From Anaerolineales bacterium (GTDB lineage Bacteria; Chloroflexota; Anaerolineae; Anaerolineales; UBA11858): DNA of 35,131 bases. The position numbers and the translations under genes are program-made. Position 1 is the stretch's first letter. Each line of letters starts with the position of its first letter. Below, piece after piece: positions 7,632 through 15,259 of the stretch. The notes under the pieces are model-generated. The model was not told where the DNA came from. It ran no database searches and worked only from the letters and a program-made list of their open reading frames with translations. The DNA is taken from contig JADHXE010000009.1 in assembly GCA_016783125.1 (NCBI GenBank), positions 1-35,131 of the forward strand, read 5' to 3'.

Positions 7632-7997
7632 TTACAAAACCTGTTTGATTAAATCTATCAGCTCCTCCGGCATATATGGCTTGAGCAGAAATCCATCCGC
7701 CCCACTTTCTTTGCTCTCAATATGAAAATCGATCCCTGAAGACATAATCACCCTGGTGTCTGAGAGATCGGGGTTTTCGCGAATCTGAGCTAGCAAATTC
7801 AGGCCATCTTCACCATCGCCTGGAGAAGTTCTCAAATAAACATCCATCAGAATCACATCCGGCTTGTGACTCTGTATGGATTCAACAATATCTTCCCCCA
7901 TAGAATATGTGATGACATCGAAGCCTTCCAAATCTAAAAGGGTCTCCAAAAGGTCAACCACCATGACATCATCATCAATGAGCATTACTTTACTCAT
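7632..7997 (-). CDS. Stand-alone response regulator receiver domain
   Basis: A 121-residue CheY-like receiver with no output domain. Key residues are present: the acidic pair in LIDDD (8-10), phosphoacceptor D52 in VILMDVYLR, the Ser at 86/87 in VIMSSG and the conserved lysine K106 in LLKPY. A short insert (TSPGDGEDG) follows the phosphorylation site. The ATG at 7997 is chosen because GGAG lies 6 nt upstream; an ATG four codons earlier has none. No kinase gene is adjacent, but two sensor kinases lie elsewhere in the window (15260 and 28546). It follows lon by 111 nt on the same strand. Likely a phosphorelay or protein-interaction module; the partner is unknown. Confidence 0.92.
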   Translation of the reverse strand: MSKVMLIDDDVMVVDLLETLLDLEGFDVITYSMGEDIVESIQSHKPDVILMDVYLRTSPGDGEDGLNLLAQIRENPDLSDTRVIMSSGIDFHIESKESGADGFLLKPYMPEELIDLIKQVL

Positions 7998-8108
7998 ACA
8001 ATACTCCACAATTCTAGATGAGCTTCAGACTCAGGCTCTTTGGAAATCGCCGGGGAGGTTCCCAAATCTGGACATTACCACGGGAAATCCCAGAAACCCA
8101 AAACTCAT

Positions 8109-10709
8109 CTACTGCTCTTTTACCTCCTTGGCAGGAGCAGCATTCTTGGTTCGTTTTTTCTTCGGTTTTGGCGCGGGCTCTAAAGCAGCGTCAATAGCAT
8201 CATCAACTGTATCTAAGAAGACAAATTCTATCGCCTGGCGGACTTCATCCGGCAGATCTTCTAAATCATCTTCATTGCGCTTGGGCAGCAGGATCATTTT
8301 GAGTCCCGCCCGATGAGCGGCCAAAACCTTCTCTTTGATGCCGCCAACGGGCATCACCTTACCGCGCAGGGTAATCTCGCCAGTCATACCCACATCTGGG
8401 CGCACTGGCCGCCCAGAAACCAGAGATACCAACGCGGTAGCCATGGTCACACCCGCAGAAGGGCCATCCTTAGGTTGCGCGCCAGCCGGAATATGCAGGT
8501 GGAAGTCCGCCTCGGAGTAAAAATCATCTTCCAGACCCAGTTGAGCGGCCTGCGATCTCACGAATGAGAGCGCCGCCTTGGCGGATTCCTTCATCACATT
8601 ACCCAGCGAACCGGTAAGTTGGAAGCCTTTACTGCCCGGCATGCGGGTCGCCTCGATGAATAATATATCGCCACCCGTAGGCGTCCATGCCAACCCGGTG
8701 GCTACGCCTGGCAAGGAGGTCCGTTCGGCGATCTCTTCCAGATCACGGAATTTTTGACGTCCCAGATATTCAAGAATGCGTTCTGGTGTGATTTCAACCG
8801 TGCCATTTCCCTTGCCCTCGGCGATGCGCGTGGCAATCTTGCGGTATACAGCTCCGATCTGGCGCTCCAAGTTACGAACACCGGCCTCGCGGGTGTAATA
8901 GCGGATGATCTCTTCCAGACCCTCATCCTTGAAGCTGACCTCGCTTTCACGCAGGCTGTTCTCGCGCAGTTGGCGTGGAATCAGATATCCCTTAGCAATT
9001 TCTACCTTTTCACCTTCCGTGTACCCAGAGAGCTGAATGACCTCCATGCGGTCGAGCAACGGCCTGGGGATGGTATCCAGGCGGTTGGCCGTGGTGATGA
9101 ACATCACCTCCGAGAGATCGAAGGCTACCTCTAAGTAGTGATCCCGAAACTCGACATTCTGCTCTGGGTCCAAAACTTCCAAAAGCGCCGAGGCCGGGTC
9201 GCCCTGGAAGCCCTGGGAGAGCTTATCGATCTCATCGAGCATAAAGACCGGGTTGTGGGATTCTACCCGCCTCAAAGCCTGCAGGATGCGCCCAGGGAGC
9301 GCGCCAATATAGGTACGGCGATGGCCGCGAATTTCAGCCTCGTCCCGCACTCCGCCTAGAGAGATACGGATGAACTCACGCCCCAAGGAACGGGCGATGG
9401 AACGCCCAAGGGAGGTCTTCCCCACGCCGGGTGGCCCGGCAAAACACAGGATCACACCCTCGCGTAAGCGGCGGATTTCATCATCGTACTGATCATCCTC
9501 CGTCGCGAATTCTTCAAGGCGTTCCTGGCGCAGCTTGCGCACTGCCAGGAATTCCAGAATGCGTTCTTTGATATCGTCCAGCCCAAAGTGGTCTTCATCC
9601 AGCACTGCTCGAGCGTGGGTGATATCCAGGTTATCTTCGGTGGAAACCGACCAGGGCAGGGTAACTAACCAATCCAGGTACGTGCGGATAACCCCATATT
9701 CCGCCGCCGCTGTGGGCAGCCGTGACATGCGGTCCAGCTCTCGCCGGGCTTGCTTATCGGCCTCCTCGGGCATCTTGGCTTCATCGATCTTTGCGCTGAA
9801 TTCATCCACCTCGGCAGCCTGCTCATCCCCCTCCCCAAGTTCACGCTGGATGGCCTTGAGCTGCTCGCGCAGGTAGTATTCCCGCTGAACCTTTTCGATC
9901 TCCGAGCGGGCTTCTTTCTGGATCTTCTGGCCAAGCTCCAATACTTCGGCTTCATGGGCCAGGAGCGAAATCAGCTTTTGCAGCTTTGCCGTGACTGAGT
10001 CCAACTCTAAGATCTCCTGGGCCTGCTCAAGTTCAATACGCTGGAAGTTGGCGATGGTATAGACGGTCTGCAAAGGATCATCCAGCAACAGCACCGATTC
10101 GACCAACTCGCGCGGTAGAGATGGGATCATATTCGCAATGCGCTCGAACTGGTCGCGGGTATTGCGAGCCATGGCTTCTACTTCCAGGTCATCTTCTGCG
10201 ACCTCAGGGATCAATTCGACCTGGGCTTTGAGGTAAGGATCGGTCTGAACGAATTCGCCTAGTTTGAAACGCGCCATCCCCTGCACCAACAAGCGGATCG
10301 TGCCATCAGGGGCGCGCAACATGCGATGCACGGTCGCGAGAGAGCCAACTGTAAAAAGATCTTCGGGACCAGGTGTATCCAACTCTGGCGAGCGAGAGGC
10401 CACCAGGCCAATCAGCCGGTTATCTTCGGAAACAACATCATCGATCAGACGAATAGAGCGGGGCTGACCAATGGTCAATGGCACTGCCGTTTCTGGGTAA
10501 ACAACCAGACCGCGCAGGGGCAAAATCGGCAATACATCAGGGATTTGATCGCTACCCTGAAGGATCTCGATCTCCCCTTCAGGCCTGTCACCCTCTCCAC
10601 CCACACGCGTCAAAATCGGGTGAAGCAGAAAATCGTCGATGTCCATATCCTCTTCATGGAACCAAGCCAGCAGTTCCATCAGGTCTGTATTCCAGCGAGA
10701 TGCAGGCAT
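8109..10709 (-). CDS. lon: ATP-dependent protease Lon
   Basis: AAA+ serine protease that degrades misfolded and regulatory proteins. At 866 aa it is longer than E. coli Lon (784), with an acidic ~60-residue N-terminal extension, a charged insert just before the Walker A motif ([19 protein letters not shown]) and a Lys-rich tail (PKPKKKRTK). The substrate-binding N domain starts at [14 protein letters not shown] (~60). Walker A is GPPGVGKT (425-432) and Walker B VFMLDE (488-493). The Ser-Lys catalytic dyad is S751 in DGPSAG and K794 in GGIKEK. The ATG at 10709 lies 6 nt after the hsp20 stop, and GGGGAG overlapping that stop serves as its ribosome site. The pair forms a compact chaperone-protease operon. 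Confidence 0.96.
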   Translation of the reverse strand: MPASRWNTDLMELLAWFHEEDMDIDDFLLHPILTRVGGEGDRPEGEIEILQGSDQIPDVLPILPLRGLVVYPETAVPLTIGQPRSIRLIDDVVSEDNRLIGLVASRSPELDTPGPEDLFTVGSLATVHRMLRAPDGTIRLLVQGMARFKLGEFVQTDPYLKAQVELIPEVAEDDLEVEAMARNTRDQFERIANMIPSLPRELVESVLLLDDPLQTVYTIANFQRIELEQAQEILELDSVTAKLQKLISLLAHEAEVLELGQKIQKEARSEIEKVQREYYLREQLKAIQRELGEGDEQAAEVDEFSAKIDEAKMPEEADKQARRELDRMSRLPTAAAEYGVIRTYLDWLVTLPWSVSTEDNLDITHARAVLDEDHFGLDDIKERILEFLAVRKLRQERLEEFATEDDQYDDEIRRLREGVILCFAGPPGVGKTSLGRSIARSLGREFIRISLGGVRDEAEIRGHRRTYIGALPGRILQALRRVESHNPVFMLDEIDKLSQGFQGDPASALLEVLDPEQNVEFRDHYLEVAFDLSEVMFITTANRLDTIPRPLLDRMEVIQLSGYTEGEKVEIAKGYLIPRQLRENSLRESEVSFKDEGLEEIIRYYTREAGVRNLERQIGAVYRKIATRIAEGKGNGTVEITPERILEYLGRQKFRDLEEIAERTSLPGVATGLAWTPTGGDILFIEATRMPGSKGFQLTGSLGNVMKESAKAALSFVRSQAAQLGLEDDFYSEADFHLHIPAGAQPKDGPSAGVTMATALVSLVSGRPVRPDVGMTGEITLRGKVMPVGGIKEKVLAAHRAGLKMILLPKRNEDDLEDLPDEVRQAIEFVFLDTVDDAIDAALEPAPKPKKKRTKNAAPAKEVKEQ

Positions 10710-10715
10710 AATCAG

Positions 10716-11138
10716 CTACTCCCCAATCTCAATCTGATGAGGTTTTGCTTTCAGCAGGACAATGCGCAGGAAGCCATCATCATACTCTGCTTCAATCCCC
10801 TCGTGATCGATGGCCCAATGCAGGTCAACCTGGGAGCAGAACTCACCGAAACGAATTTCCATTTGATGGTAAGCACGCCGCTCAGGTGGATCAAGTCGGG
10901 CGCCTTGAATGGTTAGTATCTGACTATCTAATGAGATGGAAAACTCTGCATCCTGCATCCCAGCAACTTCAATCCTGATCACAACCGTCTCGTCGGTTTC
11001 AAAAACATCCGTAGGGGGACTCCAGAGTCGAGAGCGCGAACTCATGCGCGTATGAAAATGGCTCACCCCGCCCTCAGGGTTCGACGCGGAAAACCATACC
11101 GGACTTTTTGAATCAGATTTTAGATCAACCTCTTTCAT
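10716..11138 (-). CDS. Hsp20 / alpha-crystallin small heat-shock protein
   Basis: A 140-aa ATP-independent chaperone that holds unfolding proteins. The alpha-crystallin domain runs from about SPPTDVFETDETVVIRIEV to the conserved end motif EYDDGFLRIVLLK, and the C-terminal IEI fits the oligomer-forming I-x-I motif. Start: the ATG at 11138 has GGAG 8 nt upstream; the in-frame ATG at 11144 would leave only 2 nt spacing and is less likely. Lon follows after 6 nt, so the holding chaperone and the protease are probably made together. No CIRCE or HAIR-type heat-shock operator is visible upstream. The gene begins 21 nt after the end of the broken thiol peroxidase gene and may share its promoter. Confidence 0.92.
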   Translation of the reverse strand: MKEVDLKSDSKSPVWFSASNPEGGVSHFHTRMSSRSRLWSPPTDVFETDETVVIRIEVAGMQDAEFSISLDSQILTIQGARLDPPERRAYHQMEIRFGEFCSQVDLHWAIDHEGIEAEYDDGFLRIVLLKAKPHQIEIGE

Positions 11139-11159
11139 AACCATCGCTCCGACATACTA

Positions 11160-11694
11160 CTAATGACTCTCCAAAGCTGACTCGGCAGCCTGTAATACTT
11201 CTTCATAATCCGGCTCCACACTCAAGGAAGCCGCTTCTTCGTCAGCAATTCTAACAATGTAAACGAATGTTCAAGCGTGCTGAGCGGAGGGTGAGCAATA
11301 TCCGCCCGTAGTCGAAGCAGCGAGTCTTGCACGAGCTGCTCCCTTCGACTACGGCCTGAAAAGCATCAGGCCTCCGCTCAGGAAGCTGGTTTTCTTTCTG
11401 TTTGAGCCCCGCTGTTCGCTGCGGGGTGGGTTTACTCGCAATGACACTCATAATGAGAATTGCCGCTTCTTCATTGAAACGGCGCGTCTCTCGATCACAA
11501 ACGGAGGTTTCCAATGAGGGCACCGCAGCCATAATGCGCACCACCCCCTGGGTGTCGCTCAGCCCCTGAAACGTTGACCAATCCTGCGCTTGGATAGTGA
11601 AACCTAAGGCTTTATCCCCTACTTCAATATCAGGCCTGACCACGGCGGCATCCTTACCACCAAATTGGACCAAGCCTTCTCGCTCAATGACCAT
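11160..11694 (-). pseudogene. tpx: Thiol peroxidase (Tpx), broken by a repeat-derived insert
   Basis: The first 80 codons (11694-11455) read as a Tpx N-terminus: EVGDKALGFTIQAQD, then VPSLETSVCDRETRRFNEEAA with the peroxidatic Cys C66. The Tpx C-terminus reappears in another frame at about 11260-11160 (VYIVRIADEEAASLSVEPDYEEVLQ in two parts: VYIVRIADEEAA, then SLSVEPDYEEVLQ, ending ALESH and stop at 11160). Between them about 190 bp are replaced by repeat sequence, removing the middle of the enzyme including the region of the resolving cysteine. The start has GGAGG upstream and an extended -10 lies at 11805. A 147-aa reading frame persists across the insert but would not be a working peroxidase. 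Confidence 0.82.
11262..11454. repeat. Composite repeat replacing the middle of tpx
   Basis: The segment contains inverted arms GAGCGGAGG/CCTCCGCTC (outer) and CCGTAGTCGAAG/CTTCGACTACGG (inner, near 11307-11356), a small hairpin CCCCGC-tgttc-GCGGGG (11407-11425), and CTCGCAATGAC (11434-11444). CTTCGACTACG and GTCATTGCGAG are words known from dispersed intergenic repeats in many bacteria. Boundaries are set by loss and return of Tpx similarity, so they are approximate to about 10 bp. Confidence 0.65.
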
Positions 11695-11804
11695 CCAGTT
11701 TCATCCTCCAACCACAAACTCACCTGATTTGATCTCCCCGTTGCATATACTACCAATAAGTTGAGCAACCCCTTATGATCGGGTGTAGATTTTTCTATCC
11801 AGAA

Positions 11805-11813
11805 ATTATATCA
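11805..11813 (-). promoter_or_regulatory. Extended -10 promoter upstream of tpx/hsp20/lon
   Basis: The minus strand reads TGATATAAT, a full extended -10, about 110 nt upstream of the tpx start. It may now serve hsp20 and lon through the broken gene. No convincing -35 is visible. The region 11695-11850 holds nothing else that I can assign. Confidence 0.5.
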
Positions 11814-11850
11814 TTTTTCATCTAAAATGGTGATTTGGGCAGGGGGATGC

Positions 11851-11972
11851 GCGCGCAAATGTTGTCAGGAAAGAGTCCCGAAAAATGGGTGTGTGGCGTG
11901 CCGCCATAGGCGTGCAAAGCAAGCACGCCACACACCCATTTTTCGGAATAATCTCTAACATGTTTTGCGCGC
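11851..11972. repeat. Nested palindromic element, copy A (possible bidirectional terminator)
   Basis: Perfect 24-bp arms (11878-11901 and 11923-11946) read CCGAAAAATGGG then TGTGTGGCGTGC. A 21-nt loop contains a further GGCGTGC that can pair alternatively with the right arm. Imperfect outer arms extend to GCGCGC on both sides. A-rich before and T-rich (TTTTT) after the GC stem makes it look like a terminator in both directions. It lies just downstream of the TPR gene (stop at 12008). The loop is 20/21 identical, in inverted orientation, to that at 31923-31943. Confidence 0.88.
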
Positions 11973-12007
11973 TCACCAGGAGGAGTAGTAGATTTTTCGG
12001 ATAGGCT

Positions 12008-14146
12008 TTAAGGTTCAACACCAAAGGATCTTAGGATCCCTTCTGTTCTTTCTAGAAGATCCGCATCCTCACTAACTTCCATCACCATCTGAAAATCCAT
12101 GATGGCCTTGCTTTCGTAACCCCGCTGGAAATATGCCACTGCGCGGTTGTAATATGATTGGCCCAGCTCAGTTTCCAGGCTGATCGCCATTGTATAATCC
12201 TCGATAGCTGGATCGTAATCTCGAAGAGCGATATTCACATTGCCTCGGAAGTAATAAGCATAGCCATAATCTGGATCAACTTCAATGGCCTGGCTGAAGA
12301 AATCAATCGCCGCCTCGTAATCCTCCTGGAAGTAGTAAGCCAATCCAGTGCTATAGTATGCCTGGGCATATTCAGGGTACTGATCGATCACATATGCCCA
12401 ATCTTCAATAGCATGTTCATACTGATCTTCTTGGAAATAAGCCAGGCCGCGCTGATAGTACGCATCCAAGAATTCTGGATTGATTTCGATGACTCGGGAT
12501 TGATCGACAATGGCTTTCCCGAACTCGCCCAAATTATAGTAAGCTAACCCCCGGTTGTAATATGATAGATCATACTCAGGCTCCAGCTCGATGAATTTCG
12601 AATAATCATCTACCGCGGCCTGGAAATCGCCTATGCGCAGCGCCATCTCAGCGCTGCTGTTCAGGGCCAGGGCAAATTCCGGGTCTAGCTCGATGGCCAG
12701 ATCAAAATAATCTTTTGCGGTTTCGAAATTCTCCAAATTCACATGCGCTCTACCGAGATTGTAATGAGCTACAGCATCGTTGGGATTTTGTTCAATGGCC
12801 TGGAGATACTGGTAAACAGCTTGTTGATACTTCTCCGCCAGATAGTAGGCGTCCCCCAACCTGTTGTGAATTCCCTGGGAATCAGGGGTCAACTCTAAGA
12901 CAGCATGAAAATCAGCAATCGCGGCCTCGTAATCTTCTAATTGGAGATATGCCATGCCGCGGTTATAGAAAGCTGTGGCATGTTGCGGGTCCAACAAGAT
13001 CGTTTGGGTGTACTCGTCAACAGCTCTCTCGAATTCATCTAATTGAATATAGATATCGCCCAAATTCTTATTAACGGATGGCGACTCAGGTTCAACAGCT
13101 AATACAGCACGATAATCAGCGATGGCATTTTCGTAATCTTCAAGCATCTGGTGGGCGAAAGCCCGGTTCAGCAGGATATCTAGATTATCCGGGTCCAAGG
13201 CAGCGGCCCGGTTCCAATCCTCGATAGCGTTCTCTAATTCATCCAGATGGAAGAAACAACTCCCACGATAAAAATAAATCTCCAGGCTTTCTTCACCGAG
13301 CGCCAATAGCTTGCTGAAATCATAAGCCGCGTCGGCATAATTTCTCAGAGCGTAATTGGCCTGGGCACGCAGACTGAAAGCGACAACAATCTCATGCTCA
13401 ATTTCAATCAGGCGATTGAGATCATCGATTGCCAGATGATAATTGCCGCTATTAGAAAACAAATACGCGCGCGTGAGAAGGGCGTCCGCGTAATCAGGTT
13501 TAGATTCGATGGCCTGATTCAAATCTTCAACCGCTTGCAATAATGGATTGTCCACCCGCTGATCCACAGCTACCAGCTCCCCAGTAAATGCGGGCAATTC
13601 ACCGCTCGAATCCCCTTCTTCCAGCGTGAATACTTCCTCCTGAACATCTGTAGCCAAGATATCAGTCAAATTTAATAGAGGCGGGGGTTCGATGATCGAG
13701 TCAAATTCTACGCTCTCCTCGGTATCAATTCGGGCTTGGTTTATCAGATCTTCAATAGACAGGTAGGAGAGCGCCCGGTAATATAAAGCCTCAGCATGTT
13801 CAGAATCTCGTTGAATGACAAAGGAAAAGGCCGCACTGGCAGCACTCGGTTCCCCGGCCATCAAGTAGATTTTGCCAAGCTCATAATACGCATCGAGATA
13901 ATCAGGATCCCCTTCAATCGCTTGATTAAACTCGTAAAAGGCGTAATTGTATTCTTCTTCATCTAAATACCCCAAACCCGCTTCATAGTGTTCTGCGGGC
14001 GTCAAGAGGATTTCAGCATTCTGGGTTCGTATCATGACAATGGTCTGAACGATTGGGAATAGCAATGCCAGGATGATGAAGATAGAGATAACCAGCCAGA
14101 GGGTCTTCGTTTTTGGGATGAGAATTCGACGGAGTCGTTTCAACAT
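12008..14146 (-). CDS. Membrane-anchored tetratricopeptide repeat protein
   Basis: A 712-aa protein: a basic N-terminus (MLKRLRRILIPKTKT), one transmembrane helix (~17-40, LWLVISIFIILALLFPIVQT), then roughly 16 TPR units of 34 residues in the pattern DYxxAIxDxxxAIELDPxxAxAYYNRGxAY. A spacer of ~65 acidic residues (TEESVEFDSIIEPPP...) separates the first units from the rest. TPR arrays are protein-binding scaffolds; the anchor should place this one at the membrane, most likely facing outward. Partner unknown. The ATG at 14146 is favoured because the hydrophobic anchor begins there. It has no ribosome site but a TATAAT 7 nt upstream, which suggests a leaderless mRNA; the longer in-frame start runs through a palindromic repeat. 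Confidence 0.85.
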   Translation of the reverse strand: MLKRLRRILIPKTKTLWLVISIFIILALLFPIVQTIVMIRTQNAEILLTPAEHYEAGLGYLDEEEYNYAFYEFNQAIEGDPDYLDAYYELGKIYLMAGEPSAASAAFSFVIQRDSEHAEALYYRALSYLSIEDLINQARIDTEESVEFDSIIEPPPLLNLTDILATDVQEEVFTLEEGDSSGELPAFTGELVAVDQRVDNPLLQAVEDLNQAIESKPDYADALLTRAYLFSNSGNYHLAIDDLNRLIEIEHEIVVAFSLRAQANYALRNYADAAYDFSKLLALGEESLEIYFYRGSCFFHLDELENAIEDWNRAAALDPDNLDILLNRAFAHQMLEDYENAIADYRAVLAVEPESPSVNKNLGDIYIQLDEFERAVDEYTQTILLDPQHATAFYNRGMAYLQLEDYEAAIADFHAVLELTPDSQGIHNRLGDAYYLAEKYQQAVYQYLQAIEQNPNDAVAHYNLGRAHVNLENFETAKDYFDLAIELDPEFALALNSSAEMALRIGDFQAAVDDYSKFIELEPEYDLSYYNRGLAYYNLGEFGKAIVDQSRVIEINPEFLDAYYQRGLAYFQEDQYEHAIEDWAYVIDQYPEYAQAYYSTGLAYYFQEDYEAAIDFFSQAIEVDPDYGYAYYFRGNVNIALRDYDPAIEDYTMAISLETELGQSYYNRAVAYFQRGYESKAIMDFQMVMEVSEDADLLERTEGILRSFGVEP

Positions 14147-14153
14147 GGCGGGA

Positions 14154-14159
14154 ATTATA
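14154..14159 (-). promoter_or_regulatory. -10 box for a leaderless TPR transcript
   Basis: The minus strand has TATAAT with only 7 nt to the ATG, so transcription would begin at or within a base or two of the start codon. The -35 region is weak (TTCACA-like with a short spacer). Confidence 0.5.
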
Positions 14160-14180
14160 CCCCTGGTTATGATTTGTGAA

Positions 14181-14273
14181 CCGTTATTGCGTATTCCGGA
14201 TTGCGTATTGCTTATCGACGGATACGGAATACGCAACACGCAATAACCTCTCCAACTCGTTTGAAACACACCC
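14181..14273. repeat. Second-family palindrome, copy 1 (one outer arm only)
   Basis: A core of GTTATTGCGT...ACGCAATAAC (14183-14247) with many ATACGCAATACG-like words, followed by one outer arm, CTCCAACTCGTTTGAAACAC then ACCC, ending at 14273. The matching left outer arm seen at 32780 is missing here. It lies between the TPR promoter and the tRNA-Asn terminator. Confidence 0.75.
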
Positions 14274-14303
14274 AATTGGCTTGCATCAAAAACCGCATGA
14301 ATC

Positions 14304-14331
14304 GAAAACGACCCACAAAAGTATGGGCCGT
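14304..14331 (-). terminator. Probable terminator after tRNA-Asn
   Basis: On the minus strand ACGGCCCA-tacttttg-TGGGTCGT (one G-U pair) is followed by TTTTC, starting 13 nt after the tRNA-Asn 3' end. The T-run is short, so confidence is moderate. Confidence 0.5.
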
Positions 14332-14343
14332 TCAATAAAAAGG

Positions 14344-14415
14344 CTCCTCGGGTAAGATTCGAACTTACAACCTAGCGGTTAACAGCCGCCCGCTCTGCCA
14401 TTGAGCTACCGAGGA
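14344..14415 (-). tRNA. tRNA-Asn (anticodon GTT)
   Basis: A 72-nt cloverleaf. The acceptor stem is TCCTCGG/CCGAGGA with discriminator G, the D-arm AGCTCAATGGCAGAGC, the anticodon loop CTGTTAA giving GTT, and the T-arm contains GTTCGAATC. CCA is not encoded. It lies 36 nt downstream of the FtsB-like gene with no promoter visible between, so it may be processed from that transcript. Confidence 0.95.
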
Positions 14416-14451
14416 AGGCGGGGGGGATTATAAAACCAAGCAAAAGGGGTG

Positions 14452-14850
14452 TCAAGGCAAATTCTGATCGTCGAAGAATAACGCCACCCAAACCTGCCAG
14501 TTCTCGATGGGTTGCAGCGATTCCACATCCTCTGAAGATAGTGGAGAGGGGGTAGCATCAGGGTCAACCAACGGGATAATTAACTGATCGCCTTTTTCAT
14601 CCCGGATCATGCGCCCATCTTCTAAGGCATATTTCTCAACCGGCGCTTCCGAAGTAGCATATGCGATTTGGGTTTCTAGATAAACCTTGGTTTGTTGTAA
14701 ACCGATCACGCGCTCCTCGACGCGCATCGCTTCCTCGGAGAGTATGCGCATCTCCGCAACGCGGTTGTTGAATCCCAGCACTAAGAGCACCAAGACAACG
14801 ACAACAACCAGAAGGATAATAAATCGGCCGCTACGAATTGAATCGAGCAT
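14452..14850 (-). CDS. FtsB/DivIC-like septum formation initiator
   Basis: A 132-aa protein with a short cytoplasmic N-terminus, one transmembrane helix (residues ~10-27, FIILLVVVVVLVLLVLGF), a heptad-rich coiled coil (~28-62, MRILSEEAMRVEERVIGLQQ) and a conserved-looking short module EAPVEKYALEDGRMIRD before a Pro/Ser-rich tail. This order matches the FtsB/DivIC family that assembles with FtsL and FtsQ at the division site. The long C-terminal tail (~50 residues) is unlike E. coli FtsB. The ribosome site before the ATG at 14850 is weak (GAGATT). No other division gene is adjacent. Confidence 0.78.
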   Translation of the reverse strand: MLDSIRSGRFIILLVVVVVLVLLVLGFNNRVAEMRILSEEAMRVEERVIGLQQTKVYLETQIAYATSEAPVEKYALEDGRMIRDEKGDQLIIPLVDPDATPSPLSSEDVESLQPIENWQVWVALFFDDQNLP

Positions 14851-14963
14851 AATCTCATCTTACCGCAACCCCATCATCATCGCAAGCATGAAACTTGCGT
14901 AGTATTACCCCACTGCTCTTGCAGTGGAGTGGCGAAAAGCCGAGCGGAATTCGGCCTTTCGCA

Positions 14964-14994
14964 CAAAAAAACTCCTGACTTCTCAGTCAGGAGT
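14964..14994 (-). terminator. Intrinsic terminator of tRNA-Leu
   Basis: A perfect 10-bp stem, ACTCCTGACT/AGTCAGGAGT, with a 4-nt loop is followed on the minus strand by seven T. It begins 5 nt after the tRNA 3' end. Confidence 0.92.
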
Positions 14995-14998
14995 TCTG

Positions 14999-15082
14999 TG
15001 CCGAAGGTGGGAGTCGAACCCACACTCCCTAAAGGGAACTACGCCCTGAACGTAGCGCGTCTGCCTGTTCCGCCACTTCGGC
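14999..15082 (-). tRNA. tRNA-Leu (anticodon CAG)
   Basis: An 84-nt class II tRNA. The acceptor stem is GCCGAAG/CTTCGGC with discriminator A. The anticodon stem CTACG/CGTAG encloses TTCAGGG, giving CAG. A long variable arm (TTCCCTTTAGGGAG) is present, and the T-arm has GGTTCGACTCC. CCA is not encoded. It has its own promoter and terminator, so it is a monocistronic unit. Confidence 0.96.
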
Positions 15083-15092
15083 TACAGGCGAT

Positions 15093-15120
15093 ATTTTACT
15101 CTGATTCGTTGGTTTGTCAA
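15093..15120 (-). promoter_or_regulatory. Promoter of tRNA-Leu
   Basis: Minus-strand -35 TTGACA (15115-15120) and -10 TAAAAT (15093-15098) with a 16-bp spacer. The start would fall a few bases before the mature tRNA 5' end at 15082. Confidence 0.82.
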
Positions 15121-15138
15121 CGAGAACACAAATTGTGG

Positions 15139-15230
15139 CGCGCAAAACATGTCAGAGATTATTCCGAGAAATGGGTGTGTGGCGTGCTGCGCACGCCACA
15201 CATCCATTTTTCGGGATTCTTTCCTGACCA
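15139..15230. repeat. Nested palindromic element, copy B
   Basis: Arms 15164-15187 and 15191-15214 (24 bp, two mismatches, 3-nt loop) match copy A, and the left outer flank GCGCGCAAAACATGTCAGAG is the inverted form of the right flank of copy A. The 21-nt loop of A is reduced to TGC. It lies between the divergent promoters of tRNA-Leu and the sensor kinase gene, not after a gene, so a terminator role is less obvious here. Confidence 0.85.
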
Positions 15231-15239
15231 TGCTATAAT
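15231..15239 (+). promoter_or_regulatory. Extended -10 promoter of the sensor kinase gene
   Basis: TGCTATAAT is an exact extended -10, 19-20 nt after the TTTTTCGG end of palindrome copy B. It would start transcription near 15246, close to the ATG at 15260. Confidence 0.7.
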
Positions 15240-15259
15240 TTCTTCGAGGGTACTGTGAC

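Noticed and set aside
11251-11694. A 147-codon reading frame as an intact gene
   Set aside because: Only its first 80 codons resemble Tpx; the rest is repeat sequence, and the real Tpx C-terminus lies downstream in another frame.
12736-14335. Longer TPR protein starting at 14335
   Set aside because: The added 63 codons translate a palindromic repeat and the -10 region; the natural N-terminus (basic residues then a membrane helix) begins at 14146.
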